This document shows positions 28,075 to 37,362 of a stretch of DNA of 64,000 nt, in pieces; the stretch's first letter is position 1; every line of letters begins with the position of its first letter. The notes beneath the pieces are model-generated. The model was not told the DNA's origin. It saw only the letters and a list, made by a program, of their open reading frames with translations, and made no database searches. The stretch lies in NCBI GenBank assembly GCA_002427755.1, contig DIYO01000001.1, positions 62,001 through 126,000 on the forward strand. The letters are read 5' to 3'. A program made the translations under genes and the position numbers. The stretch is from Roseivirga sp. UBA6052 (lineage in GTDB: Bacteria; Bacteroidota; Bacteroidia; Cytophagales; Cyclobacteriaceae).

Positions 28075-29341
28075 TACCAATAGAAAGTCTAAACCAGTAG
28101 GGTTTAGGGAGGCGGTAATTAAGTCCTTACCAGACGATAGAGGACTTTACTTTCCTGACGTCATTCCAATTTTTTCAGCTGATGAAGTCAATCGATTAAA
28201 GCAATCTACGCTTCCTGAGATTGGTGCGGCAATGATGCTGCCATTTGTGAAGGATGAAATAGCTGAAAATAGGTTGTACGAGATCATGCAGGAAGTCTTG
28301 AATTTTGAAATTCCAGTAAAGCGTGTGTCTGAGCATATTGATGTCTTAGAACTCTTTCATGGGCCAACTTATGCATTTAAGGATGTTGGTGCTAGATTTC
28401 TAGCGAGATGTCTCGGTGAGTTTTCTAAAGACTCAAACAAAGAAACCACCATTTTAGTAGCAACTTCAGGCGATACGGGAGGAGCTGTTGCCAATGGTTT
28501 TTATGGGGTAGAAGGGGTTAATGTGATTATTCTTTACCCATCCGGTAAAGTGAGCGATTTGCAAGAGAAGCAACTTACAACACTAGGCGGAAACATTACA
28601 GCATTAGAGATAGATGGAGATTTTGATCGCTGTCAAGCAATGGTGAAGGATGCCTTCTTAGATGCTGAATTGAATGCTAAATTCAATCTAACCTCAGCCA
28701 ATTCCATCAATATTGCGAGATGGATGCCTCAATCAATTTATTATGCTTGGATGGGATTTCAATTGGATAATCCCGAAGATTACCTGTTGGCTGTACCATC
28801 GGGCAATTATGGAAACATATCTGCTGGGATGCTAGCGAAAAAGATGGGTTTTCCAATCGGAAAGTTCATCGCCTGTTCTAATGCCAACGATGTAGTGCCA
28901 CGTTATATCGAGACCTGCGAGTATAGAGTGAAGCCTACAATACCTACTCATGCAAATGCTATGGACGTAAGTGATCCAAGTAATTTCCCGAGAATTCAGC
29001 AGCTATATGGACATTCATATGATGCGATAAAGGGAGATGTCAAAGGGTTCAGAATGGGAGATGAAGAGATTCTGAAGACTATTCATGCTTGTGCGGAGGT
29101 AGATAGTTACACCTTAGATCCTCATGGTGCCATAGGCTATCAAGGACTTAAGCAAATGCTTAAGAAAGGACAGAAAGGGGTGTTTTTAGAAACGGCACAT
29201 CCTATCAAATTTACTCCCGTAATGGAAAAAGCTTTGAACAAGCCTATGAGTCTTCCGGATTTTGCCATTGAATTAATGGCGAAAAAGAAGACCTCTGTTA
29301 AGATTAAAGAGGATTTGAAGTCTTACCTAATGGATCAATAA
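28061..29341 (+). CDS. thrC: Threonine synthase
   Basis: A 426-residue PLP enzyme that converts phosphohomoserine to threonine. The start is a GTG, chosen because the N-terminus (MKFFSTNRKSKPVGFREAV) matches the family and places the overlap of 14 bp with thrB. The PLP lysine is in HGPTYAFKDVGARF (Lys107); the phosphate loop is VATSGDTGGAVANGF and the C-terminal part has AVPSGNYGNISAGM. It closes the ilv-thr run and converges on an ADP-ribosylglycohydrolase gene with a 7 bp overlap. Confidence 0.95.
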   Translation: MKFFSTNRKSKPVGFREAVIKSLPDDRGLYFPDVIPIFSADEVNRLKQSTLPEIGAAMMLPFVKDEIAENRLYEIMQEVLNFEIPVKRVSEHIDVLELFHGPTYAFKDVGARFLARCLGEFSKDSNKETTILVATSGDTGGAVANGFYGVEGVNVIILYPSGKVSDLQEKQLTTLGGNITALEIDGDFDRCQAMVKDAFLDAELNAKFNLTSANSINIARWMPQSIYYAWMGFQLDNPEDYLLAVPSGNYGNISAGMLAKKMGFPIGKFIACSNANDVVPRYIETCEYRVKPTIPTHANAMDVSDPSNFPRIQQLYGHSYDAIKGDVKGFRMGDEEILKTIHACAEVDSYTLDPHGAIGYQGLKQMLKKGQKGVFLETAHPIKFTPVMEKALNKPMSLPDFAIELMAKKKTSVKIKEDLKSYLMDQ

Positions 29342-30678
29342 TTGAAATGCTTCTCTGGGATATACCAGACACCATTTCTACCATCAAAACCACCACCGAG
29401 CTCTGTCAGAATCAGTCGGTCGATAATAAAAAGACCTTCCTCTGCCATTCGATCGAAATTATCTAGTCCATTGTTCGGAAAGTTTTGTCTTGTTCGGTGG
29501 ATATTGAAAGATTCGGAGAGTTCTTCCTCAAATAAATTAGAAATGGCTTCGTGCCCATAAATGAAGCCTAACAATCCACCCCAAGTGGCAGTAGGATTAT
29601 CAGAGTCCCATCCACACAGCGTCCCTATTTGAATAGTTTTTTTATAATCACCCTCACCATAAAAAAGGCTGACGAGACTTGCTGCATAGTTTATGCCGGC
29701 TGCAAAACAGCCATTGCAGTACAGGTTTTGTGAAGTAATATCATAGCCATCAGCCTGCTCAACCTGGTAACGTTGATAAATATCGTCTCTGGTTTTTTCC
29801 CACGGCTGGCCACTTTTGTAAAGTGCTTTTACGTAGTCATACATAGCAGCAGGGTAGGATTGGTCATCCATAAAACTTCTTGCAGAGTCTGCATTTTCGA
29901 TCAGCTGTGACTGAATTGAATCACCATTGATATTGGCAGCTAATGCATGCATTCGAACGTAGAATTCAGCGATTTCTATAGCTTCTTTATCAGCACTTGT
30001 TCTGATAGGCAGGTTTGACATTTGCAGGGCCAGGTGAGGCATTCCTGGAGCTAATAGGCCAAAGATCTCGGTTGTCAGTTGAGCATCGATCATCTCGAAG
30101 TGTTCGTTGTTCAAAGCATTGCCTGTAGCAGGAGGGAGCATTCCTTCTTGCATTAGATCAAACGCTTTTTGATTTGACACCCATAAATAATTCTCTTCTT
30201 CAGGTTTGATATGCTTTAACCAACCTTCCCTGATTTGCTCAGGAGTCAACACTGATGTTTTGTGGGTATAAAGCAGATGCTGATACATATATTCAATATC
30301 AGTATCATCATCAGAACCCCAAACTTCATCTTTACCTCTAAGAACAAAGTCTATTGTCTGAGATAGGTCACTAGGTGCAGCTGCCCAAATGCTCGGTAGA
30401 TCCGGTTTACCCCAATCTTCCCTAGTATAGAATTCACCTGTTTGGAACTCTCCAATATTGCCTACTTTATCCATTTCTGTGACAAGACCAGTCCAATTCG
30501 CAATGGATGCGCCTAACCAAAATCCTTTGAGTTTATCATGATAATTATTTCGGTCAATGATTTTGTCAGACATGCTGGGGAAGTAAACTGAATAGTTCAA
30601 CTCAGGATCAAATCCGATTTTGTCTTTTTCACAACTCAATAGGAGAAGTGTAGCGATAAGAAAGAGGTAGTTTTTCAT
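29335..30678 (-). CDS. ADP-ribosylglycohydrolase family lipoprotein
   Basis: A 447-residue lipoprotein (hydrophobic leader with LLLLSC, Cys16). The mature part carries the ARH family pattern: KLKGFWLGASIANWTGL at the start, an acidic triad around WGSDDDTDIEYMY, and the C-terminal metal motif CGWDSDNPTATWGGLLGF near residue 350. Family members remove ADP-ribose or act on ADP-ribosylated sugars or dinitrogenase reductase; a surface-anchored member is more likely to act on an extracytoplasmic glycan or nucleotide sugar than on proteins. Its start shares a base with the stop of the DUF6090 gene, so they are coupled. Confidence 0.82.
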   Translation of the reverse strand: MKNYLFLIATLLLLSCEKDKIGFDPELNYSVYFPSMSDKIIDRNNYHDKLKGFWLGASIANWTGLVTEMDKVGNIGEFQTGEFYTREDWGKPDLPSIWAAAPSDLSQTIDFVLRGKDEVWGSDDDTDIEYMYQHLLYTHKTSVLTPEQIREGWLKHIKPEEENYLWVSNQKAFDLMQEGMLPPATGNALNNEHFEMIDAQLTTEIFGLLAPGMPHLALQMSNLPIRTSADKEAIEIAEFYVRMHALAANINGDSIQSQLIENADSARSFMDDQSYPAAMYDYVKALYKSGQPWEKTRDDIYQRYQVEQADGYDITSQNLYCNGCFAAGINYAASLVSLFYGEGDYKKTIQIGTLCGWDSDNPTATWGGLLGFIYGHEAISNLFEEELSESFNIHRTRQNFPNNGLDNFDRMAEEGLFIIDRLILTELGGGFDGRNGVWYIPEKHFNY

Positions 30679-31718
30679 TATTGCTCAGCTGTCCGCTCGT
30701 AGTAGTAATTTACACTTCCGCGATGGAATCGAATACCTTTTGTTAGACTATCATTTTCATACTCAACATCGAAGTAAGCTACCGTAGATTCCATAGCGAG
30801 ATTCTTTTTTGACAATGGATAGATCTCAAACCTTGTGGTATCAGCCTTTCTGGTTAAGTATAGAATTTCCTCATACTCTACTAAGGAAAAGGTATCGAGC
30901 GTAGTGGTATTTGAATAGTCTCCTATCAGGTGATGATAATCCGATATTTCATAATCGAAGAATGGTTTATTCTTGGATTGTAAATCATATTTTGAGAGTA
31001 CCTCATCTATTTTACGGTAGGTTTTTAGCGCGTACTCATAAAATTTATTTGAACGAGAATCTAGCACGCCAGAACCATAAAAATCAGTTACCAGCATATT
31101 ACGGAAGCTTAAATCATTAACCAGAAAATCTAAAAACTCATCACTTCCTTGACCTCGGTAGGTTAGATCCATATACCAATTGGCAGACTCTCCAGCAGCG
31201 ACTCTATAATCTTCAATTTTCTTGTTTGCTGTTTCAAGTTCTTCGTCAATTAAGCCGTGAAGCTGAGTATATAGATAATTGAGATTACTAACGATATTTG
31301 AATACTCGTCAGGAATGTATTCGGCTTTGAGCATGAGCGCTTTATATCCTTCATTTTGGAGTTCAAATGAGTTATATCTCATGAGCGCCTGCCATGCCAG
31401 ATATGCATCTTGCTTATTGGGGCTTTGCTCAATGTTAAGAGAATCTAAAAAGTTATTAACCACGGTGTCTTTTCCACTGTATTTGATGTAGTGATCTCCT
31501 ATAACATAAATGTTGTTCGTAAGGTCGGATTGAACCCGTGCTAAGATTTTGTTGATTTCGGCCCTTTCCTTACGCGCTTCGTTCGAGTTATTTAGACTTA
31601 CGGCTATCAATATGCCTATGATTACCAACGTGACTTCACCAATTGCATATAGGCTGAATTGAGCGAGTTTATTGTTTTTAATGGATTTCGACCTGATACT
31701 TCTTAAGATTCGTAACAT
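30678..31718 (-). CDS. DUF6090 family membrane protein
   Basis: About 346 residues counted from the ATG at 31718; a TTG 15 bases further upstream is possible but less likely. One membrane segment at about 20-45 (FSLYAIGEVTLVIIGILIAVSLN) is preceded by a basic stretch (RSIRSKSIKNNKLAQ), and an extended extracytoplasmic region of Glu/Tyr-rich helices follows. This N-terminal pattern defines the DUF6090 family, common in marine Bacteroidota and of unknown role. It shares one base with the downstream ADP-ribosylglycohydrolase gene, so the two are co-translated. Confidence 0.8.
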   Translation of the reverse strand: MLRILRSIRSKSIKNNKLAQFSLYAIGEVTLVIIGILIAVSLNNSNEARKERAEINKILARVQSDLTNNIYVIGDHYIKYSGKDTVVNNFLDSLNIEQSPNKQDAYLAWQALMRYNSFELQNEGYKALMLKAEYIPDEYSNIVSNLNYLYTQLHGLIDEELETANKKIEDYRVAAGESANWYMDLTYRGQGSDEFLDFLVNDLSFRNMLVTDFYGSGVLDSRSNKFYEYALKTYRKIDEVLSKYDLQSKNKPFFDYEISDYHHLIGDYSNTTTLDTFSLVEYEEILYLTRKADTTRFEIYPLSKKNLAMESTVAYFDVEYENDSLTKGIRFHRGSVNYYYERTAEQ

Positions 31719-31829
31719 AGATTGATTAATCAACTAATGGAAAAGTGATTTGGTTAAGAGACTAAAATAGAATCATTCGAATTTAACCTTATACTATTCA
31801 ATTTGATCGAAACTGCTTAGTTTAGTCTT

Positions 31830-32504
31830 ATGAACCTAGACCTGTTAGAAGAATTTTTATTAATCGCTTTGGACGATGACAAAGGTGGTTTTGTGATTGG
31901 CTCGACAGCCTTGCATTATGGTTTTGGAGGGGCAGTCTTACTTGAGTTAGCGCTGAGAAATAAGATCGAAATTGATGGTGAAAAAGTAATCCTCAAAGAC
32001 GATTGCATGGAAACCGAACCAGCGTTGAATAAAGCCATTGAAATGCTGGATGAAGGAGAGACTCGGAAAGTGAAATATTGGATTGAGACCTTTGCCAAAA
32101 AAGCAGGTGATTTTAAAGAAGACACGCTCCAGCGATTGATTAACAAAGGAATTCTAAGCAAAGAGGAACATAAAATTCTCTGGATTATTCCAACGCAGAA
32201 GTATCCAACCCATAATATGAATCCTGAAATGAAGGTGCGAGAGCGATTAGAGGATGTAGTACAAAGAGGAAAAAAAGCAGAACCTAGAGATGTAATGCTT
32301 CTCAGTCTTATAGATGCTACTGATCTTACCAAAGAGGCATTTAGAAAAGCTGAGGACTATAAAAAGATTAAGGCCAGACTCTCAGAGGTTACGAAAGACG
32401 TAAAGATTAGTGCTGCTATCAACAAGAGTTTACGAGAGATTCAAACAGCCATAATGGTAGCGATTGCCACCACAATCGTAGTAACCACAGTTACTTCTAA
32501 TTGA
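31830..32504 (+). CDS. GPP34 (GOLPH3/Vps74-like) domain protein
   Basis: A 224-residue protein of the GPP34 family. The N-terminus MNLDLLEEFLLIALDDDKGGF is the family signature, followed by an all-helical body (ALHYGFGGAVLLELALRNKI, EMLDEGETRKVKYWIETFAKK). Eukaryotic homologues bind phosphatidylinositol 4-phosphate at Golgi membranes; bacterial ones have no settled role. The last 30 residues are hydrophobic (TAIMVAIATTIVVTTVTSN), suggesting membrane attachment by a C-terminal tail. It stands alone with its own upstream region and converges on the next gene with no gap. Confidence 0.82.
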   Translation: MNLDLLEEFLLIALDDDKGGFVIGSTALHYGFGGAVLLELALRNKIEIDGEKVILKDDCMETEPALNKAIEMLDEGETRKVKYWIETFAKKAGDFKEDTLQRLINKGILSKEEHKILWIIPTQKYPTHNMNPEMKVRERLEDVVQRGKKAEPRDVMLLSLIDATDLTKEAFRKAEDYKKIKARLSEVTKDVKISAAINKSLREIQTAIMVAIATTIVVTTVTSN

Positions 32505-34049
32505 TTATTTAAGTGATTTAAACTTTTCTTGAACAACTTCAGCTACGGGCTTATTTTCAATCTTTCCTTTTAGGTAGGAGAGTATGTCTAAATACAAGAA
32601 AGGTCTTCTCTCATATAGGTTCTCGTTCAATTTTTCTAATCTCTCATAAAGAGAAATAAACTCGCCTTTTAACTGGTCAGGCGTAATCTTTCCTGATTTC
32701 CTCAGGAAGTTGAATATCTCAGTTTGAACCGCACCCTGGTCGTTCATCTTACCGATAAACTGGAAGGTAGATTTAATCTGATATTCTAAATGAAAATCTT
32801 GACCATCTTCAAAGTGTGTCATTAGGTTTAGGATTCTTGCAAAGCAATGAATGTCTTCGCGAAGCTTTACGTCTTTGAAATACACTATCTGGTTTAGATA
32901 GAAAATGGTCTTACGGTAATTGGCATTTCCAAAGTATAGTGAGGCAAATTTATAGTAGAACATTAACACCCTTTCAGGGTCAATCTTACCTTCATATTTT
33001 TTGAGTTTTTCTATGATCTCAGGAATCAATTCCACACCTTCATTGAAGCTGCCTTCCATAAAGTGTTTATTGATTTTAGCTATGTATAAAAACTTGAAAA
33101 TCAGTATTTCAGTATTCAAGTCTTTAATAAATACTTCGTTTTTCTCTAAGTCTTCAACCTCTTGAATTATTTTGCAAAATTTAGAGTAATACTGAAGGTG
33201 AAAGAGTGAGGCCAGCAGATTGCGATATCCTTTAATAAATTGAACAGGCTGTTTAGCGGCCATGTCTTCATTTTCTTTAAATAAGTTAACCCAAGCTAAA
33301 GCATGTTTATAGACTACAGGAAAATTCTGAATGATCTTGTTATACCAAACATAAGCTTGATGGTAATAGAGTTGCTCATAAAAGGTAAGTTGGTCATATA
33401 CCAAATCCGGCATTTCTCTATTAAAGTACTCTTCTGCTTCTTTGAATTGGGCTTCAGTCTTGGCGTAGCCATTTTTCAGGAACAGACTGTAGAGGTTTAA
33501 GCAGAGATTGGACAATTGATGAGCAGATCGTACAATTTCTGAAGTTTCATCAGTTTCTTTAGATAGGGTATCCGCTCTGTTTTCTATGCTTCTGGTAATG
33601 AATTGCGTTTCAATGAGTTTCTCAAACTCTAATACTTCTAGAACAATGGTATGGTGTTTTGTTTCTTTAGCTATTGATTTAGCCTTATCTAATAGCTTAA
33701 GGGCTTGTTTGTAGAATCCTTTGTTGTACAACACCTTCGCATGATCTAAATACTCTCTTAGCTGAATGTCTGTATTCTGGCCTATGTGATATTGCCTAAG
33801 GCTTGCTAAGATCTGTTTGTAGAGATTTGCTTTCTGATTCGAAAACTGAACCTTGGTAATGCTAGGTGCTTTTTTTAAGATCAATTGGTCATCATAAGCT
33901 TTCATGCTTTCCATAGCATCGAAGAGTTGAATGAACTTTACTCCATCCTTATTTCCTGTTCTATTCACAAACAGACGAAAGTGCCTTTTCTCGGTCTTGG
34001 CGAGCGATTTTATAAGATCAAAAAGTGGGTCGCTTTTTGGATTTGCCAT
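32505..34049 (-). CDS. Helical-repeat (TPR-like) cytoplasmic protein of unknown function
   Basis: A 514-residue protein without a signal peptide. It is nearly all helical, with paired helices such as EYLDHAKVLYNKGFYKQALK and LLDKAKSIAKETKHHTIVLE that fit TPR-like repeats. The N-terminus has DPLFDLIKSLAKTEKRHFRL. Proteins of this kind are common and conserved in Bacteroidota, but I know no assigned role; protein scaffolding is the natural guess. It is divergent from leuA across 162 bp and converges on the GPP34 gene. Confidence 0.7.
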   Translation of the reverse strand: MANPKSDPLFDLIKSLAKTEKRHFRLFVNRTGNKDGVKFIQLFDAMESMKAYDDQLILKKAPSITKVQFSNQKANLYKQILASLRQYHIGQNTDIQLREYLDHAKVLYNKGFYKQALKLLDKAKSIAKETKHHTIVLEVLEFEKLIETQFITRSIENRADTLSKETDETSEIVRSAHQLSNLCLNLYSLFLKNGYAKTEAQFKEAEEYFNREMPDLVYDQLTFYEQLYYHQAYVWYNKIIQNFPVVYKHALAWVNLFKENEDMAAKQPVQFIKGYRNLLASLFHLQYYSKFCKIIQEVEDLEKNEVFIKDLNTEILIFKFLYIAKINKHFMEGSFNEGVELIPEIIEKLKKYEGKIDPERVLMFYYKFASLYFGNANYRKTIFYLNQIVYFKDVKLREDIHCFARILNLMTHFEDGQDFHLEYQIKSTFQFIGKMNDQGAVQTEIFNFLRKSGKITPDQLKGEFISLYERLEKLNENLYERRPFLYLDILSYLKGKIENKPVAEVVQEKFKSLK

Positions 34050-34062
34050 TGTAAATAAAACT

Positions 34063-34076
34063 CAGTTAATAAACTG
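34063..34076. promoter_or_regulatory. Short inverted repeat in the leuA upstream region
   Basis: CAGTT and AACTG arms around AATA, in the 162 bp region between leuA and the divergent TPR-like gene. It is 14 bp from the latter's start codon, so an operator for that gene is at least as likely as one for leuA. The arms are short and chance occurrence is possible. Confidence 0.3.
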
Positions 34077-34211
34077 ATAATCAATAAGTTAAAAATATTG
34101 AGCTTGAATTGAAATAGTAGAAGCAAAGACTTACCTCATTGTATCGCTATAGGCTCAATCTAAATTCATTATAGGGTAAAGCGAGTAAAACCCTGTTAGA
34201 TCAAAGAAACA

Positions 34212-35375
34212 ATGCAAGATCAAAAAATACAAATCTTCGATACAACCCTTAGAGATGGTGAGCAAGTACCTGGTTGTAAGTTGAACACAAAGGAAAAAGT
34301 TGATGTAGCAGTAAGACTAGAGGCGCTTGGTGTTGATATTATTGAAGCGGGTTTTCCAATTTCAAGTCCTGGAGATTTTGAGTCAGTTGAGGCCATTGCA
34401 AGCGTTGTCAAAAATGCGACTGTCTGTGGTTTGAGCAGAGCGGTTGAAAAAGATATTATTACGGCAGCAGAATCCTTAAAAAAAGCGGTTAGACCTAGAA
34501 TTCATACGGGTATTGGCACATCAGAATCTCACATCAAATACAAATTGAATTCTACTCCTGAGAAAATTGTGGAGCGTGCTGTTGCAGCTGTTTCGTTGGC
34601 TAAAAAGTATGTAGAGGATGTAGAGTTCTACGCTGAAGATGCTGGTAGAACTGATAATGAGTTTTTGGCCTATATCTGTGAACAAGCCATCAAAGCGGGC
34701 GCAACAGTTCTAAATATTCCAGATACTACAGGATACTGTCTTCCAGATGAGTATGGTGCTAAAATCAAGTATTTAGCAGACCATGTAAAGGGAGTTGGGA
34801 ACGTTACAATCTCTACACATTGCCACAATGATTTAGGAATGGCAACTGCTAACTCTATTTCAGGTGTGATTAATGGTGCAAGGCAAATTGAGTGTACCAT
34901 TAATGGTATTGGAGAAAGAGCAGGTAATACTGCGCTAGAAGAGGTGGTTATGGTTTTGAAGCAGCATCCATACCTTAAGAAATCTACAAATGTTGATTCC
35001 AGGCAGTTAAATGCCATTTCTAGATATGTATCTGATACCATGCGCGTTCCAGTGCAGCCAAACAAGGCAATTGTGGGAGCTAATGCATTCGCTCATTCGA
35101 GTGGTATACACCAAGATGGTGTAATCAAGAAAAGAGAGACTTATGAGATCATCGATCCAAAGGAGGTTGGCGTAGATCATTCGTCAATTGTGTTGACTGC
35201 TAGAAGTGGAAGGGCGGCTTTGGCTTATCGCATGAAGAACATTGGTTATGAATTAACACGTGATGAATTAGATCACGTTTATAAAGCATTTTTGGAAGTA
35301 GCGGATGCCAAGAAAGAAGTGGCAGATGATGATTTGCATCAAATCGCTGAGAATAGACACAAAGTAGCAGTTTAG
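34212..35375 (+). CDS. leuA: 2-isopropylmalate synthase, short form
   Basis: A 387-residue enzyme that condenses 2-oxoisovalerate with acetyl-CoA, the first step of leucine synthesis. Catalytic motifs: IFDTTLRDGEQVPGCKLN at about 8-25, and the metal-binding HxH in STHCHNDLGMATAN near residue 203. The linker motif SSGIHQDGVIKKRETYEI is present. It stops after the connecting subdomain (VADDDLHQIAENRHKVAV), so the C-terminal leucine-binding regulatory domain of the 520-residue enzymes is missing; leucine feedback of the usual kind is therefore unlikely. First gene of leuACDB, 4 bp before leuC. Homocitrate synthase is a related possibility but leuCDB next door argues for LeuA. Confidence 0.94.
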   Translation: MQDQKIQIFDTTLRDGEQVPGCKLNTKEKVDVAVRLEALGVDIIEAGFPISSPGDFESVEAIASVVKNATVCGLSRAVEKDIITAAESLKKAVRPRIHTGIGTSESHIKYKLNSTPEKIVERAVAAVSLAKKYVEDVEFYAEDAGRTDNEFLAYICEQAIKAGATVLNIPDTTGYCLPDEYGAKIKYLADHVKGVGNVTISTHCHNDLGMATANSISGVINGARQIECTINGIGERAGNTALEEVVMVLKQHPYLKKSTNVDSRQLNAISRYVSDTMRVPVQPNKAIVGANAFAHSSGIHQDGVIKKRETYEIIDPKEVGVDHSSIVLTARSGRAALAYRMKNIGYELTRDELDHVYKAFLEVADAKKEVADDDLHQIAENRHKVAV

Positions 35376-35379
35376 AGAA

Positions 35380-36774
35380 ATGGCAAAAACCCTTTTTGAC
35401 AAGGTTTGGAATGCTCACGTGGTGAAGCAGCTCGAAGGAGGCATAGATGTGCTGTATATAGACAGGCACTTGATTCATGAGGTTACTAGTCCTCAGGCAT
35501 TTTCAGAATTAGAAAATCGTGATTTACCCTTATTTCGAAAAGAGAAAATGGTGGCAACACCGGATCACAATGTGCCCACAAAAGATCAACACCTTCCTAT
35601 TAAGGAAGCTTTATCAAAGCATCAAGTTGATACACTCATTGCGAATTGCGAGAAGTTCAATGTTGAATTATATGGCTTAGGACACCCTTTTCAAGGGATT
35701 GTACACGTGATTGGACCCGAACTTGGCGTTACGCTTCCTGGTAGAACTATGGTATGTGGAGACAGCCACACGTCTACCCATGGTGCCTTTGGTGCTATAG
35801 CTTTTGGTATAGGAACTAGTCAAGTTGCGCAAGTGATGGCGAGTCAATGCTTGTTGCAAGCTAAGCCTAAAACCATGCGTATTACGGTCGATGGAGAGTT
35901 AGGTAAAGGTGTGCTGGCTAAGGATATTATCCTTTACATCATTTCAAAACTTACTGCCGCAGGCGGTACTGGCTACTTTGTAGAATATGCTGGTTCAGCA
36001 ATTGAGTCTTTAAGTATGGAAGCGCGAATGACCATCTGCAATATGAGTATTGAGATGGGTGCTAGAGGTGGGATGATTGCACCAGATCAAACGACTTTCG
36101 ACTATATCGAAGGAAGAGAATTTGCACCTCAAGGAGAGGCGTTCGAAGAAGCAGTTGCTTATTGGAAAACGCTCAAGACCGAGGAGGGAGCAACTTTTGA
36201 TAAAGAATATCATTTCGATGCAGCTGATATTGAGCCTATGATTACCTACGGTACCAATCCGGGCATGGGGATTAAAATCACAAAAGAGATACCAACGACA
36301 CTGGGAGAAGGCAATCAAGACAGTTTTAAGAAGTCATTGAATTACATGGGTTTTGAAGCTGGTGAATCTTTGGTAGGTAAGCCAATCAATCATGTGTTCA
36401 TAGGTAGCTGTACCAACTCTAGAATTGAAGATTTAAGAATTGTAGCGGATTACGTTAAGGGCAAGCAGAAAGCCCAAAATGTAAGTGCTATGATTGTTCC
36501 CGGTTCAAAACAGGTAGAGAAACAAGCGAAAGCAGAAGGCCTTGATAAGGTTTTGGAAGCTGCTGGTTTTGAGTTGAGAGAGCCGGGTTGTTCAGCCTGC
36601 TTAGGTATGAATGAAGACAAGGTCCCTGCTGGTGAATACTGTGTTTCTACTTCTAATAGAAACTTTGAAGGTAGGCAAGGACCAGGTGCTAGAACGTTGC
36701 TCGCTAGTCCATTAGTGGCGGCAATTACTGCAGTAGAAGGAAAGATTGTGGACATTACTAAACACCTAAACTAA
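35380..36774 (+). CDS. leuC: 3-isopropylmalate dehydratase, large subunit
   Basis: A 464-residue aconitase-family subunit. The 4Fe-4S ligands are the Cys in IGSCTNSRIEDL (about 344) and the pair in PGCSACLGMN (about 404 and 407). Other motifs are VCGDSHTSTHGAFGAIAFGI and RFGTSQ-like IGTSQVAQVMASQ. With LeuD it isomerises 2-isopropylmalate to 3-isopropylmalate. Normal length. It is separated by 1 bp from leuD. Confidence 0.96.
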   Translation: MAKTLFDKVWNAHVVKQLEGGIDVLYIDRHLIHEVTSPQAFSELENRDLPLFRKEKMVATPDHNVPTKDQHLPIKEALSKHQVDTLIANCEKFNVELYGLGHPFQGIVHVIGPELGVTLPGRTMVCGDSHTSTHGAFGAIAFGIGTSQVAQVMASQCLLQAKPKTMRITVDGELGKGVLAKDIILYIISKLTAAGGTGYFVEYAGSAIESLSMEARMTICNMSIEMGARGGMIAPDQTTFDYIEGREFAPQGEAFEEAVAYWKTLKTEEGATFDKEYHFDAADIEPMITYGTNPGMGIKITKEIPTTLGEGNQDSFKKSLNYMGFEAGESLVGKPINHVFIGSCTNSRIEDLRIVADYVKGKQKAQNVSAMIVPGSKQVEKQAKAEGLDKVLEAAGFELREPGCSACLGMNEDKVPAGEYCVSTSNRNFEGRQGPGARTLLASPLVAAITAVEGKIVDITKHLN

Positions 36775-36775
36775 G

Positions 36776-37360
36776 ATGGATAAGTTTCAAAAAGTAAAAA
36801 GCACGGCTGTGCCGCTGCCAATTGAGGATATCGATACAGATCAGATCATTCCAGCTAGATTCTTGAAAGCCACTTCAAGAGAAGGCTTTGGAGATAATCT
36901 TTTTAGGGATTGGCGATTCAATCCGGATAATACGGAAAAGGATTTTGTGCTGAATGATTCCACATATTCAGGGAAAGTACTTGTAGCCGGAAGGAATTTC
37001 GGTTGTGGTTCTTCAAGAGAACATGCCGCATGGGCTATCCACGACTTTGGTTTTAAGGTAGTGGTATCCAGTTTCTTTGCAGACATTTTTAAGGGGAATG
37101 CCTTGAATAATGGCTTACTACCTGTTCAAGTGAGTGATGATTACTTAGCTGAATTGATTGAAGCAATAAAGGCCAATCCGGATACTGAGGTAGAAGTTGA
37201 TTTGGAGCAACAAGTGATCAGTTTCAATGGTAATCAAGAGCTTTTCGAGGTGAATGCCTACAAAAAGGAATGTCTATTGAATGGGTATGACGATATAGAC
37301 TTTTTAGTGAGTATAAAACAAGAAATTGAGGCCTATGAGCAGGCTTCTGAAGTAATATAG
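36776..37360 (+). CDS. leuD: 3-isopropylmalate dehydratase, small subunit
   Basis: A 194-residue swivel-domain subunit. Motifs are VPLPIEDIDTDQIIPARFLK at the N-terminus and VLVAGRNFGCGSSREHAAWA at about 69-88, which shape the substrate pocket. The length is usual for the bacterial short form. It lies between leuC and leuB with 1 and 2 bp spacing, so the dehydratase subunits and next enzyme are coupled. Confidence 0.95.
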   Translation: MDKFQKVKSTAVPLPIEDIDTDQIIPARFLKATSREGFGDNLFRDWRFNPDNTEKDFVLNDSTYSGKVLVAGRNFGCGSSREHAAWAIHDFGFKVVVSSFFADIFKGNALNNGLLPVQVSDDYLAELIEAIKANPDTEVEVDLEQQVISFNGNQELFEVNAYKKECLLNGYDDIDFLVSIKQEIEAYEQASEVI

Positions 37361-37362
37361 AA

